Part shown: one piece after another, positions 8,319-20,225 of the stretch
How the letters are laid out: each line of letters opens with the position of its first letter
How positions within the stretch are numbered: position 1 is the first letter of the stretch
Source of the DNA: Candidatus Berkelbacteria bacterium
Lineage (GTDB): Bacteria; Patescibacteriota; UBA1384; 2-12-FULL-50-11
DNA length: 44,109 nucleotides
Direction: 5' to 3'
NCBI GenBank assembly: GCA_024654065.1
Contig: JANLIQ010000076.1
Span: 1-44,109 of the forward strand
Program-made: the position numbers and the translations under genes
The notes under the pieces: generated by a model
Seen by the model: the letters and a program-made list of their open reading frames with translations, nothing else
The model's database searches: none
Told to the model about the DNA's origin: nothing

Positions 8319-11300
8319 TCAACCCTTATTCCCTGGTGCTACTTTAGACTTTTCGGCAGCCAAACCAACGGTAACTTCTGTTGGGTCAATTTTGACATCC
8401 ACCCCGTAGCCCGTACCTGCCGGGATAAGCTTACCGATAATAACGTTTTCCTTAAGGCCACGGAGGGGGGCAACCTGACCCTTCATTGCGGCTTTAATCA
8501 AGACGCTCGTTGTCTCCTGGAAGGAAGCAGCAGAGAGGAAGGATTTAGTGTTTAGAGAGGCTCGAGTAATACCAAGAACGATTTGTTCGTAGTCAATTGG
8601 AACAGCTTTCTCTTTTTTAAGTCGGAGGTTGATGTTGTCAGACTCCAACTTGTCTATAACCTGGCCGGTTAAGAAGGTTGAATCACCGCCCTGCAGTACA
8701 CGAACTTTGGCAAACATTGCACGAGCAATAATCTCGATGTGCTTTTCATTAACCGCAGCACCGTGAGAAGCGTAGATGTTCTGAACTTCTTTAATAATGT
8801 AGGCCTGGGTTGCTTCTAGACCACGTAGATCAAGAGATTGACCTAGATCAATATGGCCATCTGTTAATTTAGCGCCCTTTTCAACCATATCACCGTTCTT
8901 GATAGAGACGTTTATATCTGGGGAAACAGTGTAGCTTACAGTCACAGGCTCAAGCGAGGTAACGGTAATAGTCTTGCCTTTGATGTTGACACGCCCACCA
9001 ATATTAGAACGGATCGCCTTTTTATCTATTGCCGTTGCAACGGCTTGCTTTGCCTTAACAACATCGCCGTTTTTAACTGATAGTTGGTAGTCCTCGATGA
9101 GCACGAATGACTCTTTTGGAATGTCATCGGAAATTATTTCAATAAGCTGTTTATCTTTGTGTTCACTAAGAAGAGCCTTTCCAGAAATCTCGGCTAGAAT
9201 TGCTGGATTGTGAGGCGGACGAGCTTCAAAGATTTCTTCAACTCGTGGCAAACCAGAAGTAATATCTCCGACAGAAACACCGCCCATGTGGAAGGTTTTC
9301 ATTGTTAGCTGAGTTCCAGGTTCACCAATCGCCTGAGCGGCCATGATACCAACAGCGGTACCTACTTTAACAATTTCGCCACTTGCAAGATCGCGTCCAT
9401 AACATTTCTGACAGATCCCCCAAGGTGCACGGCAGTAGAGAGCAGAACGAACCAAAAGTTCGGTTTTTCCAACTTCATTAAGACCAGCTACGATCTCTTC
9501 AGTAATTTCCTGCCCAGCCTTAAGGATAACTTTTCCATCTTTGCTCTTAACTGTCTCCATGCTTACGCGGCCAAGCAGTCTCTCCAAGAATGACTCACCG
9601 TACTCCTGTGATTCAGATTCACGAACAATATTACCGCGCTCAGATTTACAGTCTTCGATAGTAATTACTAAGTCCTGCGCAACATCAACCAGACGTCGGG
9701 TTAAGTAGCCGGCATCGGCAGTTTTAAGAGAAGTGTCAGACTTTCCTTTTCGAGAACCGTGAGTTGAGATGAAATACTCAAGTACTGAGAGTCCCTCTTT
9801 GTAGTTAGATATAATAGGGACTTCAATGATTCCACCGGCCGGGTTAACCACCAATCCCTTCATTCCAGAAAGCTGTGTCATCTGGTTACTTGAACCTCGG
9901 GCACCTGATGACACCATAGTGAAGATTGAACGAGACTTCGGAAGGTCGTTCATAACCTCTTTCTGAATGCGGTTACGGATCTCAGTCCATTTCTCAATAG
10001 TTAGTTTACGTCGCTCATCGTCGGTAATTAAACCACGTCGGTAACGCTTCATAATCTCATCAACAGCTTCTTCGCCTTCGGCAATAAGTTTGCCTTTCTG
10101 TTCTGGAACGTGAACGTCTGAGATAGACATTGTCATTCCGGATTTCTCAGCGAACTTAAATCCGAGCTGCATTAGATCGTCAGCAACACGGGCAGTTTCA
10201 GCCTGACCGTATATTTTGTAGATGTGACGAATAACTACCTTAAGGCGTTTTGTATCTAATGGCTCGTTGATGAAAACATATCCCTCTGGGAGCACAGCAT
10301 TTAATAGTGCTCTACCGACAGTGGTGTCAATTCGCTTTCCATCACTCATGCGAAGTTGAATTTTTGCCTGAGGGTGAATATTGCCACGTTGGTAAGCAAG
10401 ATCTACCTCTTGTGTTGAAGCGAATGCTCGGCCTTCGCCCTCGACTCCTGCCTGTTCGTTAGTTAAGTAGAAGATACCAAATACGATATCTAGTCGTGGT
10501 GTTACCAATGGCTCACCAGAGGCTGGTTTTAGAAGGTTGTGGCTTGAAAGCATCAAATCGCCTGCCTCTTGTCTGGCTTGGGTGGATAACGGAACGTGAA
10601 CAGCCATCTGGTCACCATCAAAGTCGGCGTTGTAAGCAGCACAAACCAACGGATGTAGCTGTATGGCTTTACCTTCAATTAAAAGTGGGCTGAAAGCCTG
10701 GATACCAAGACGGTGAAGCGTTGGAGCACGATTAAGAAGAACGTGAGCTCCTTTAGTTACGGATTCCAAAATTTCCCAAACTTCAGGAGTACCACGATCA
10801 ATCAAACGAGAAGCGTTTTTAACATTGTGAACGTAGCCTTCGCTAATGAGTTTTGAGATTACAAATGGCTTAAATAGCTCTAATGCCATGACTTTCGGTA
10901 GTCCACATTGATCAAGTTTAAGTCGTGGACCAACAACAATAACGGACCGGCCTGAGTAATCTACTCGTTTACCAAGTAAGTTCTGGCGAAAACGACCCTG
11001 TTTACCGCGGAGCATGTCCGACAATGAACGAGGTTGGCGTCCACCAGCTGTAGTCTGACCCTTGCGAGCAGAGTTATCTATCAAAGCATCAACTGCTTCC
11101 TGAAGCATTCTCTTTTCGTTACGAACAATAACGTCAGGTGCACCCTGGTTCATCAGTCTCTTAAGACGATTGTTTCGGTTTAAAACACGGCGGTAAAGAT
11201 CATTCAAGTCACTGGAAGCGAAACGACCACCATCAAGCTGAACCATCGGTCGCAAATCCGGTGGTAGAACAGGCAATTTACCGATTATTAACCAGTCTGC

Positions 11301-12131
11301 ACGGATACCTGCAAGCTTCATGTCAGTTAAGACACGGAGACGCTTCATCAAACGACGGTAAGTGTTGCTTTGAACATTGCTGGCGTGTGCCTTAATTGCA
11401 GAAATCTCAGCGTCAAGGTCAATCTTTTTCAATAGTTCGAGAATTGCTTCTGCGCCAATAGCGACTTTAATAATATTGCCAAACCTTAATGAAATCTCAT
11501 GGAATTTGGCTTCTGGTAGAATCTGACGAGGCAGTAAGGACTGAAGGTCAGATTTAGTTTGTTTATAGTTTAATTCTAGCTGCTCAAGACGCTCCACGGA
11601 ATCTTTAAGCATTTCTTTTGCGCTCTTATATTCACTCTCTAGCTGAGAAAGCGCTTCAGCTTTAAGCTGTTCGTCAACACCAGTTACCACAAAGCTTGCA
11701 AAGTAGATTACTTTTTCAAGATCACTCACAGAGATGTCAAGAATTGTGCTTAAGATATATGGCACACCACGAACGTACCAGATATGGGCTACGGGTACCG
11801 CTAGATCAATATGACCCATCCGCTCACGTCGAACGGAGCTACGAGTTACTTCAACACCACATTTATCACAGATAACACCTTTGTAACGAATCCGCTTGTA
11901 CTTACCGCAGTAACACTCCCAGTCTTTAGTAGGACCAAAAATCCGCTCATCGAAGAGACCATCACGCTCTGGTTTCTGTGTTCGGTAGTTAATGGTTTCA
12001 GGCTTCATAACCTCGCCGTAAGACCATTTTTCAATATCTTCAGGCGAAGCAACACGAAGACGGAGTCCTTCAAAATTAAGAAGGCTAAATTCGGCTTTCT
12101 CTGGCTTGGTATTTAGTTTTAGTTCGGCCAT
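8319..12131 (-). CDS. rpoC: RNA polymerase subunit beta'
   Basis: [16 protein letters not shown]; zinc-binding [44 protein letters not shown]. Confidence 0.99.
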   Translation of the reverse strand: MAELKLNTKPEKAEFSLLNFEGLRLRVASPEDIEKWSYGEVMKPETINYRTQKPERDGLFDERIFGPTKDWECYCGKYKRIRYKGVICDKCGVEVTRSSVRRERMGHIDLAVPVAHIWYVRGVPYILSTILDISVSDLEKVIYFASFVVTGVDEQLKAEALSQLESEYKSAKEMLKDSVERLEQLELNYKQTKSDLQSLLPRQILPEAKFHEISLRFGNIIKVAIGAEAILELLKKIDLDAEISAIKAHASNVQSNTYRRLMKRLRVLTDMKLAGIRADWLIIGKLPVLPPDLRPMVQLDGGRFASSDLNDLYRRVLNRNNRLKRLMNQGAPDVIVRNEKRMLQEAVDALIDNSARKGQTTAGGRQPRSLSDMLRGKQGRFRQNLLGKRVDYSGRSVIVVGPRLKLDQCGLPKVMALELFKPFVISKLISEGYVHNVKNASRLIDRGTPEVWEILESVTKGAHVLLNRAPTLHRLGIQAFSPLLIEGKAIQLHPLVCAAYNADFDGDQMAVHVPLSTQARQEAGDLMLSSHNLLKPASGEPLVTPRLDIVFGIFYLTNEQAGVEGEGRAFASTQEVDLAYQRGNIHPQAKIQLRMSDGKRIDTTVGRALLNAVLPEGYVFINEPLDTKRLKVVIRHIYKIYGQAETARVADDLMQLGFKFAEKSGMTMSISDVHVPEQKGKLIAEGEEAVDEIMKRYRRGLITDDERRKLTIEKWTEIRNRIQKEVMNDLPKSRSIFTMVSSGARGSSNQMTQLSGMKGLVVNPAGGIIEVPIISNYKEGLSVLEYFISTHGSRKGKSDTSLKTADAGYLTRRLVDVAQDLVITIEDCKSERGNIVRESESQEYGESFLERLLGRVSMETVKSKDGKVILKAGQEITEEIVAGLNEVGKTELLVRSALYCRAPWGICQKCYGRDLASGEIVKVGTAVGIMAAQAIGEPGTQLTMKTFHMGGVSVGDITSGLPRVEEIFEARPPHNPAILAEISGKALLSEHKDKQLIEIISDDIPKESFVLIEDYQLSVKNGDVVKAKQAVATAIDKKAIRSNIGGRVNIKGKTITVTSLEPVTVSYTVSPDINVSIKNGDMVEKGAKLTDGHIDLGQSLDLRGLEATQAYIIKEVQNIYASHGAAVNEKHIEIIARAMFAKVRVLQGGDSTFLTGQVIDKLESDNINLRLKKEKAVPIDYEQIVLGITRASLNTKSFLSAASFQETTSVLIKAAMKGQVAPLRGLKENVIIGKLIPAGTGYGVDVKIDPTEVTVGLAAEKSKVAPGNKG

Positions 12132-15100
12132 TATTTTGTCTCCTTACTCGCTTCTTTAATTTCTTCTGGTTCTTCGGCTAGTTCTGCTTCGTCCATCTGG
12201 GGTTCTTTTAATTCTTCTGAAGCTAGGTCAAGAGATTCCGCTTCTTCGTCTACTTTCATACCCGAAGCAAAGACTTCAGCCTGCATTAAGGCTCGCTGGC
12301 TTTCCAGCTCCTGCAACCGCTCTTCGTTTTCGATTACTTCAACGTTCAAGCTCAGCCCCTGTAATTCGCGCACCAAGACGGCAAACGACGCTGGAACCTG
12401 TGGTTTCTGGATCTCTTCACCACGGATAATTGCTTCGTAAGCCTTCGCTCGCCCGATAACATCATCAGATTTGATTGTTAGCATTTCCTGTAAGGAATGG
12501 GCTGCCCCGTAAGCTTCAAGGGCCCAAACTTCCATTTCACCGAAACGCTGTCCGCCAAACTGGGCCTTACCACCGAGAGGTTGTTGAGTAACCATTGAGT
12601 AAGGTCCGGTTGAGCGAGCATGCATCTTGTCATCAACAAGGTGAATTAATTTAAGCATGTACTTAATACCGACCGTTGTCTGTTCGTCGTAACCGATACC
12701 TGCTCGTCCGTCACGGAGCTGGATCTTACCGGTCTCAGGCAATCCAGCCTTTTTAAGCTCGGTTACTATATCTTCTACCGGAACACCGAAGAAGGCAGGT
12801 GTTGCAACTTTGTAGCCCAGTATTTTAGCGGCCCAACCTAAGTGAGTTTCTAGAATCTGACCTAAATTCATACGTGAGATAACGCCAAGTGGGTTAAGGA
12901 TGATATCAACAGGTGTACCGTCAGGTAGAAATGGCATATCTGCCTCTGGGAGAACGACTGAAATAACACCTTTGTTGCCGTGTCGTCCTGCCATCTTATC
13001 CCCTACCGTAACTTTACGTAACTGTGCGATCGAAACTTCAATTTGCTGGTAAACACCAGCTGGTAATTCGTCGCCTTTATCTTTTGAGAAGATCTTTACC
13101 TCAACAATCTTGCCGCGTTCACCGTGCGGTAGACGGAGTGAAGTATCTTTTACGTCTTTAGCTTTTTCACCAAAGATTGCTCGTAGCAGTTTCTCTTCCG
13201 CGGTAAGTTCGGTCTCACCCTTAGGTGTAATTTTTCCAACGAGAATATCACCAGATGAACACTCTGCTCCAATACGAACAATTCCTTGTTCGTCGAGATT
13301 TGCTAGAGCTTCATCACCAACATTTGGAATGTCTCGAGTGATTAACTCTGGACCAAGTTTAGTGTCACGAACTTCTGTTGAATATTTCTCAATGTGAATA
13401 GAAGTAAAACGATCATTTCGAACTAAGCGCTCCGAAACGATAATAGCATCCTCGTAGTTGTAACCGCCCCAGCTTAGATATGCGACAGTTACGTTTTGAC
13501 CAATTGCAAGCTCTCCTTGATCTGAAGCCGAAGAGTCGACAATCACCTGGCCTTTAGTAACCTTATCGCCAATCTTTACTGTTGAGCGCTGGTTAATACA
13601 GGTGCTTTGGTTTGAACGAACAAACTTAGATAGAAGGTAAGTTTTTTCCTTAGAACCGGTTTTAATTCGGATCTGCTCACCGTCAGCGTATGTAACTACA
13701 CCGTCATCTTCCGAAACAACTAATTGTCCAGAATCTTTCACAGCACCTTCTAGTCCGGTACCAATAATTGGTGCCTGCGGTCGTACCAGGGGGACTGCTT
13801 GTCGTTGCATGTTTGAACCCATCGATGCACGAGTAGCATCGTTATGTTCAACGAACGGAATTAAAGCAGAGGAGATAGATACAGTCTGTTGAGGAGATAC
13901 GTCGATATAGTCAACTTTGGTTGGGCTTTCAATTAATGGATCACCGTGGCGACGAGCAATAACCTTAGAGCCAACAATGTAGCCGTCTTTATCTAGTTTA
14001 GTTGAGAACGGTGCTAAGGTGTATTTCTCTTCTTCGAAAGCATCTAGATATTCAACCTTACTAGTAACACGAGCTTTCGAGCCTTTTATTTCAATCTTAC
14101 GAAACGGGGTTTCGATGAAGCCATATTCGTTAACACGAGCGTTAGATGCCAGGTAGCCTACCAAGCCAATATTTTGACCTTCTGGAGTTGTGATCGGACA
14201 AACACGACCGTAGTGAGAACGGTGAACGTCACGAACGTCAAAGCCGGCATGTTCTCGAGACAATCCCCCAGGGCCGGTAGCAGATAGAGTTCTTTTATGC
14301 TCCAACTCTGCCAAAGGGTTGGTTTGGTTCATAAACTGGCTCATCTGACTGGATGCGAAGAACTCCTGTAGAATAGCGGCGACTGGACGTGAGTTTATAA
14401 GAGCAATTGGGTTAACCTCATCTGGCTCAGCAATCTGACTCATACGGTCTTTGATAATACGTTCTACACGAAGCAGACCAACACGAATGCGGTTCTGAAC
14501 TAACTCACCGACAGCGCGAACTCGTCGATTCTTTAAATGATCCACGTCATCAGGCAGACTTCCTGGAGTATTGTTTAGACGAATTATCTCTTTGATAGTT
14601 TCAACAACGTCCTCAAGACGTAACACACGATTCTTATCTGTGTTTGGAACGTTCATCTCTAAACGTTGATTGATCTTGTAGCGACCAACACGACCTAGGT
14701 CGTATCGTTTTGCATTGAAAAAGATTGTATCTATATAGCTTTTGGCAGTCTCTGGAGTTACTAAGTCACCGGGACGAATTCGCTTGTAAACCTCAACTAA
14801 CGCCTCTTCGTAAGTAGCAGCAGGGTCACGAGCTAAAGTTGACTCTATATACTGAGCATCTTTATTGGTATCTACGTCCTTAAACAAGGTGGTGATCTGT
14901 TTGTCGTCTAGTTTTGCCAGTGCTCGCAAGAAAGTGGTAATGGGGATGCGTCGTTTTCGATCAACCTTAACCGAAATGACATTGCGAGAGTTCGTTTCAA
15001 ACTCTAGCCATGCGCCACGATTAGGGATGACTTTAGCCCCAAAGAGATTTCTGCCACCAATGGTTTCACTAGTAAACAACACGCCAAATGAACGAACAAT

Positions 15101-15469
15101 CTGGGAAACAACAACCCGTTCGACACCGTTAATAATGAAGGTGCCACGATCAGTCATTAATGGGAAATCACCTAAAAAGACCTCTCCCGTTTTAGTCTTG
15201 TTGGTTAGTTTATTCGTTAGTTTAATTTGGCACCGAAGAGGAGCCTTATAAGAGAGATTCTTGTCTTTAGAAGTCTTCTCGTCGTATTTAGCCGGATCTA
15301 GTGAGTATTTGCCAAATTCTAAGGAAAAGAGCTTACCGGTGAAATCTTCAACTGGTGAGATTTCATTCAAGAGTTCACCAATGCCCTCATCAAAAAGCCA
15401 GCCGTAACTTTTCAGCTGCACTTCAATTAAATTAGAGAGTCCCTCCTGAGCTTCCAATGGGCGAAACAA
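12131..15469 (-). CDS. rpoB: RNA polymerase subunit beta
   Basis: GPGGLSREHAGFDVRDVHRSHYGRVCPITTPEGQNIGLV; GDKMAGRHGNKGVIS. TTG start downstream of AGGAGGAAT. Confidence 0.99.
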   Translation of the reverse strand: MFRPLEAQEGLSNLIEVQLKSYGWLFDEGIGELLNEISPVEDFTGKLFSLEFGKYSLDPAKYDEKTSKDKNLSYKAPLRCQIKLTNKLTNKTKTGEVFLGDFPLMTDRGTFIINGVERVVVSQIVRSFGVLFTSETIGGRNLFGAKVIPNRGAWLEFETNSRNVISVKVDRKRRIPITTFLRALAKLDDKQITTLFKDVDTNKDAQYIESTLARDPAATYEEALVEVYKRIRPGDLVTPETAKSYIDTIFFNAKRYDLGRVGRYKINQRLEMNVPNTDKNRVLRLEDVVETIKEIIRLNNTPGSLPDDVDHLKNRRVRAVGELVQNRIRVGLLRVERIIKDRMSQIAEPDEVNPIALINSRPVAAILQEFFASSQMSQFMNQTNPLAELEHKRTLSATGPGGLSREHAGFDVRDVHRSHYGRVCPITTPEGQNIGLVGYLASNARVNEYGFIETPFRKIEIKGSKARVTSKVEYLDAFEEEKYTLAPFSTKLDKDGYIVGSKVIARRHGDPLIESPTKVDYIDVSPQQTVSISSALIPFVEHNDATRASMGSNMQRQAVPLVRPQAPIIGTGLEGAVKDSGQLVVSEDDGVVTYADGEQIRIKTGSKEKTYLLSKFVRSNQSTCINQRSTVKIGDKVTKGQVIVDSSASDQGELAIGQNVTVAYLSWGGYNYEDAIIVSERLVRNDRFTSIHIEKYSTEVRDTKLGPELITRDIPNVGDEALANLDEQGIVRIGAECSSGDILVGKITPKGETELTAEEKLLRAIFGEKAKDVKDTSLRLPHGERGKIVEVKIFSKDKGDELPAGVYQQIEVSIAQLRKVTVGDKMAGRHGNKGVISVVLPEADMPFLPDGTPVDIILNPLGVISRMNLGQILETHLGWAAKILGYKVATPAFFGVPVEDIVTELKKAGLPETGKIQLRDGRAGIGYDEQTTVGIKYMLKLIHLVDDKMHARSTGPYSMVTQQPLGGKAQFGGQRFGEMEVWALEAYGAAHSLQEMLTIKSDDVIGRAKAYEAIIRGEEIQKPQVPASFAVLVRELQGLSLNVEVIENEERLQELESQRALMQAEVFASGMKVDEEAESLDLASEELKEPQMDEAELAEEPEEIKEASKETK

Positions 15470-15654
15470 CTTGCGCAGTATTCCTCCTAGCTAGTTAAAC
15501 AAAAAGCCACTCCGTTATGGAGCAAAACACCCTCGACGCTATGTCGTTTGTTTATTTCTCCTATTTCCCCAACCTGTTCCGAAACTAATAATAACTGAAT
15601 CGAACCGTTTGTCAATAGGCAATTTCTGACAGCTAAGTTTGAAGAACCCTACGA

Positions 15655-18600
15655 CTAACTCAGCACCTCAAGCAGGTTATTATAGCCAGCGTTTTTAGCA
15701 AAGTTGTTCAGACTATAAAGGTTTTTTAATAATAACGTGATCCGTAGAGGTACTTTTAAGCCGACTTCTTTAATCTTCGTAACCAGATCAAATATTCCCT
15801 CTGGATTCTCAGCAATAGATACCGAGTTAACACCGTTTGATAATAAAGCCATAAGCTCTTCTTTGGAAAAAGTTGTATCATGATTCTCTGGCTGTCGAAG
15901 GAGATATTCGGCTAAAGCTCCCCTGACATTATCACCTGTTAAGCTCCCGAACAGTTGACGGTCATCATCTGATAGCTCTAAATAAAAATTTCGATCCAAG
16001 ATAGCCACCTTCTTATCTTCGGTTATTCTGAAGTTACCCGGGTGAACGTCGGAGTGTACGACACCGCTGACTATTTGATAGAGATAGTTGGAGGTAACTA
16101 GTCGAACGACTTCTTTCATGTCCTGTTCGGACAGTATTCCTTCTTGGTAATTTGTTGAATCGCCAACGCGAAACTGCGTCAGATTCTTTCCTTCTATAAA
16201 CTCCTCGACCTTGACGTACTTACCGCTATTCTCATCCAAACGAGGTACTTGAATCTGATAATCGCTTCCCTCAACCTTAAACCCGTTCCAATTTGCGTTG
16301 AATTGCCTTTCATTCTCGATAAAGCGCTCGTCATTAATATCCGACAAAAGCCATTCCTCGAGATCGGCAAGTAGATGTTCTTTAACCATCTTGTAATGAA
16401 GGTTGTCTGGAGACTTTTTTATAAGACGATCGGCAGTACGATGGGCAAGGTTCATTGACTCTCGAATTCGCTGTTCGGCATTCGGATTAAGAACTTTTAC
16501 TACCGTAGGGGTCTCGACGGACGGATTGTCATGGCGATAGACTGTTAAAAGCGAGCCGCCGCCGACTCGCGCCGAAAGCATACTGTCTTCCTGGAGTAGG
16601 TCCGGTCTTTCGCGTTGAATTGTACGGAAAGCTGATAATTTTGATTGGCCTTTAATTGAGTCGTACACGGCGGAGAATTTCTGCTCCACGGCCGGATCAA
16701 TATGGACATATTGTCCGAGTAGTTGCAAGAAGCGAACGCCGGGAGCGCCAAGCGTCGTAGCGACTTCGATCATTGCCTCGGACTCCTCCATCTTTTCAAA
16801 AATAACCCCCTCACGATAAGCCTCGGGCAGAGACCGTAGCACTTCCTGCTCCCCGAAGTTAATCGGTCGCTCCGAGTTCTCGGTGCCGATTTTTCCGTGG
16901 AATGACCAACGGTATGTTTTTTCTACAGCAGCGTCACCAAGTGTTTCATAGCCTGGAACCTCTACGGGCAGTTCTCGATCCAGTTCGTCTTCGAATCCAG
17001 AACCCTCCTGCTTGTACTCGTCGCGGATCGTCTCTTTGATAATCGAGCGGTAATCGGCTGACTCGGTCGGACGTTGAAGAATTGCGCGAGCCAGTAGAGG
17101 GCTTAGAAGAAAGTAGAGTTCGTCTTTATTGGCTGCACCCGCTAGTGACTCCATAATCTCATCCACCATTTGCACGCGTTCAGGCTTCAGTTTGACGTGA
17201 TTGTCGAATAAGCGATGAGCAACCTCCATAGTATTGTGTCGGGTATTTAGAACACCATCCTCGGGTTTGGTTAAAAGCTTTCGAACAATGCCGTGCCGTT
17301 CGACGATGTTGCTTCGATACAAACGCTCAAGCAGGTCGTCTATACGGACATATAATTGTCCTCTGTATGAATCGACATCCTGACGCAGAGCCGGTTTGTC
17401 TTCTATCCAACTATTAATTTTTTCAGGCGAGTCAAAATAGGTAAGCGTAGACGGATCAAGTCGTCCGGCGACATCTGATTCTTTCGTAATTACACCCCAC
17501 CAGTGTTCAATTAAAATACGGGCAAAACCCTGTTCATCCTCCCGAGTTTCGGTAAGCGCCAGAAGCGAGCCACTTGGATCTTTCAGTATCTTTTCCAGCA
17601 CCGCGTCTGCTCCGGTGAGCGTGCCGATTTCCTTCGAAGATTCTTGGTATGAATCCAGAATATATTTTTGAACTTCGATCATCTGCGCAGGAGTTTGAGC
17701 CAGATTCTCTGTCAGGTGGTCGATAAGTTCCGGCGAGTCTCCGACGCCGATCTTTTTATCCACAAAAAGAAGAGTCTTCAGCTCGCCATAAGTAACACCA
17801 TGAGCCAGCTCATTCGCGGCGAAAGCTTTAACCCGCCGTCGGATATCCGAGTCGATGAATAAGTCTGCCAGCAACATCTTTCTTTCGGGTAATAGGTTCG
17901 GGTTCCATAATTTTTGAATAACTTCCTGAATCGTTTCTAATAGTTTCTCGACATCATAAATGTCGGAATTAAGCCGCGGCCATGAGAATCTGGTGAATTG
18001 ATACCAGCGTTCCAATCCGCTCCACGCTTTTTCATTTTCGAGCTTGATTGCTTTTTCCATGAGGTTGGTGAAAAGATTAGGCCATTCATACAAACCCTTC
18101 ATCCATTGGCCACTGCCTTCAAAATAAGAGTCGCTCAAGCTCTTAAACAGCTCCAGGAGCGCCGCCTCCTTTTCTGAATCATCTTGCGAGTAAATACTGT
18201 CAAAAGCGCGGATGGTAGAGTTACAGATATCGCTCCAAAGTGAACTGTTAATATCGTAATGTCCCGCATCTAGCATTAATTCCTTATAAAGATTCAAAAC
18301 TCGCGCCTGCGACTCGGGCTGATTATTATCGATCTTCAGTCGATCATCTTCTTCTAGTGCAAGTAGAATGTTCAGGTAGGTAGAACTAGCATCCATCGGC
18401 GCCATTGAAGAGCAATTCTCTCGTAAGATAGTCGGGAATCTCTCCATATTAGTCGCGATATAGCTGATAATTTTTTCGTCCGCATCTCCGGACACTTCGT
18501 TGCTTCCACCGGTTGTTTTGTTGAACTGTTTCAGTAGCTGCGAGAACTCATCGGACTCTACTCTCTCTTTTGAAACGATCGAATCTAACACCCGGCGTAC

Positions 18601-20154
18601 TCCATCAATCCCCTTGGTCGAACCAGTACGCTCGAGAATTTCGATAATGGTTGCTTCATTACTGTCACTGATAGATGTTGCGACGTTGTTGATAAATGTT
18701 TGTTGATTAAAGAAGCGGTCGTAGCCGAGCTGGAGCATAAAGCGATCAACAGTAAGTGCAAGCTTTTGAAGCTCTAAGAGAAATATTCCGGGGTCAAACT
18801 CTCCGTTTGCTTCGTTCGTAAAAACGGCCGCAATTTTATCAAGATGGACAATGTAGTCCTCTAGCCGCGACTGGAAACCGTCGGAACAGAACAAGAAATC
18901 AATATCGCCTTTTTGCCATAACTCTGGATCGAAAATATTGCCGATGCTCTGCAATCGATTTTCGCTGGCATCATCTACTATCTCTAATGATAGAAAGTCA
19001 CCCTCTTTAGATTTGATATCAGCAACTTTCGAGTATTTTTGAAGAGGAATAGCTAGTCCTATCTCGAGCAAGGCGAATAACTGTGGTGCTTTTAATGATT
19101 CTGGAAAGTTATTCGCGTTTTGCAAGCTGTCGAAGATTTTTTGGCTGGCTTCTTGGTATGCGATAATTTCGAAGGAAGTAGTCGTTGTATTTTCCGCGCT
19201 TGTTCGTATCATCTGCTTCTGTTCGTCTCGGCCATTATTTCTAATATGTCGCTGAACTAGGCGATAAGTCTCTTCCCTCCATTTGGCAAGGGCTTCTGTC
19301 GCAAGAAGTAAAGATCGAGCGTCGCCCGTCCTTGTTAAGTTTGTCGCCAACTCCTCAACAGCCTGTCGCTCCATCTTCGCTAATGCCTCAAATTCCCGAT
19401 AGAAAGGTTTTTCCTCTAGTTGCGTTAACTCTTGGGTTGACTCCTTAAACTCGGATGAGAGTGGACTCGATTCTTGAGAGATATTTTCTATATCAAGAAA
19501 GTATTTCAGTGACAAAATATTCAAACGCCTGTCTTCGAGACTCCCATGTGCAACGGACCAGCCACCTTCTTCTGTCTGAAGCCGCTCAAAGAGTGAAGCT
19601 CCGGCTAACGGATTATAGCCTGATTTTTCTAGGAAATTCACAACGCTGACCAAGTCGGCTTCTACTTCGTTCATTCGGTCAAGTCCGGCGTGTGATTTGA
19701 CCCGATCTAGCGCTCTCTTGCTAAGCCCTTTATTCATCTGTCGAGCGGCATGCCCGGCTTTAACATGCTGACCTTCATGGGCAAGAAGAGCCGCGAGCTC
19801 GTCTTCGGTTGTCACCTTTTGAAGAATTCCAGGGTGGATGATAATGTGGCCATCAGGCAGAGCAAAAGCGTTGGCGATCGAATTTCCTCGACTGACCCTT
19901 ACCTTGTAAAGACTATCTTCCCCAAACAGTCGACTGCTGATCTCATCAATTTTAGCTTGAGTCGGACTATCTTTTGGGGCAAATCCGTAAACCGCTTCTA
20001 GTATTTTGACTTCTTGGTTGCTTGCCGCCGATAAATAGCGTTCGTCTACATCTTCGTGAGTTGTTCCTTGCTCGTTAAGCTCCTTCGGTTGCAACGTAGA
20101 CTCGTCCGAAGGAGGGACGGCATGTAATCCCAGGTCTCGAGACTCTATACTCAT
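15655..20154 (-). CDS. M48-type metalloprotease / ABC1 (UbiB-like) atypical kinase fusion, 1499 aa
   Basis: N-terminus: NAFALPDGHIIIHPGILQKVTTEDELAALLAHEGQHVKAGH...NEVEADLVSV...AHGSLEDRRLNI. C-terminus: TVVKVLNPNAEQRI...VEEFIEGKNLTQF...SGVVHSDVHPGNFRITEDKKVAILDRN. No obvious signal peptide. Confidence 0.85.
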   Translation of the reverse strand: MSIESRDLGLHAVPPSDESTLQPKELNEQGTTHEDVDERYLSAASNQEVKILEAVYGFAPKDSPTQAKIDEISSRLFGEDSLYKVRVSRGNSIANAFALPDGHIIIHPGILQKVTTEDELAALLAHEGQHVKAGHAARQMNKGLSKRALDRVKSHAGLDRMNEVEADLVSVVNFLEKSGYNPLAGASLFERLQTEEGGWSVAHGSLEDRRLNILSLKYFLDIENISQESSPLSSEFKESTQELTQLEEKPFYREFEALAKMERQAVEELATNLTRTGDARSLLLATEALAKWREETYRLVQRHIRNNGRDEQKQMIRTSAENTTTTSFEIIAYQEASQKIFDSLQNANNFPESLKAPQLFALLEIGLAIPLQKYSKVADIKSKEGDFLSLEIVDDASENRLQSIGNIFDPELWQKGDIDFLFCSDGFQSRLEDYIVHLDKIAAVFTNEANGEFDPGIFLLELQKLALTVDRFMLQLGYDRFFNQQTFINNVATSISDSNEATIIEILERTGSTKGIDGVRRVLDSIVSKERVESDEFSQLLKQFNKTTGGSNEVSGDADEKIISYIATNMERFPTILRENCSSMAPMDASSTYLNILLALEEDDRLKIDNNQPESQARVLNLYKELMLDAGHYDINSSLWSDICNSTIRAFDSIYSQDDSEKEAALLELFKSLSDSYFEGSGQWMKGLYEWPNLFTNLMEKAIKLENEKAWSGLERWYQFTRFSWPRLNSDIYDVEKLLETIQEVIQKLWNPNLLPERKMLLADLFIDSDIRRRVKAFAANELAHGVTYGELKTLLFVDKKIGVGDSPELIDHLTENLAQTPAQMIEVQKYILDSYQESSKEIGTLTGADAVLEKILKDPSGSLLALTETREDEQGFARILIEHWWGVITKESDVAGRLDPSTLTYFDSPEKINSWIEDKPALRQDVDSYRGQLYVRIDDLLERLYRSNIVERHGIVRKLLTKPEDGVLNTRHNTMEVAHRLFDNHVKLKPERVQMVDEIMESLAGAANKDELYFLLSPLLARAILQRPTESADYRSIIKETIRDEYKQEGSGFEDELDRELPVEVPGYETLGDAAVEKTYRWSFHGKIGTENSERPINFGEQEVLRSLPEAYREGVIFEKMEESEAMIEVATTLGAPGVRFLQLLGQYVHIDPAVEQKFSAVYDSIKGQSKLSAFRTIQRERPDLLQEDSMLSARVGGGSLLTVYRHDNPSVETPTVVKVLNPNAEQRIRESMNLAHRTADRLIKKSPDNLHYKMVKEHLLADLEEWLLSDINDERFIENERQFNANWNGFKVEGSDYQIQVPRLDENSGKYVKVEEFIEGKNLTQFRVGDSTNYQEGILSEQDMKEVVRLVTSNYLYQIVSGVVHSDVHPGNFRITEDKKVAILDRNFYLELSDDDRQLFGSLTGDNVRGALAEYLLRQPENHDTTFSKEELMALLSNGVNSVSIAENPEGIFDLVTKIKEVGLKVPLRITLLLKNLYSLNNFAKNAGYNNLLEVLS

Positions 20155-20225
20155 TTAATCTTATAGTAGTGTTAAAACTGCTATACGAGAAGCTATGCAA
20201 TATCACGAATGTTGCGAAGATATGA

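Noticed and set aside
13110-15251. 95-aa and 128-aa antisense ORFs in rpoB
   Set aside because: Antisense shadows; no initiation signals.
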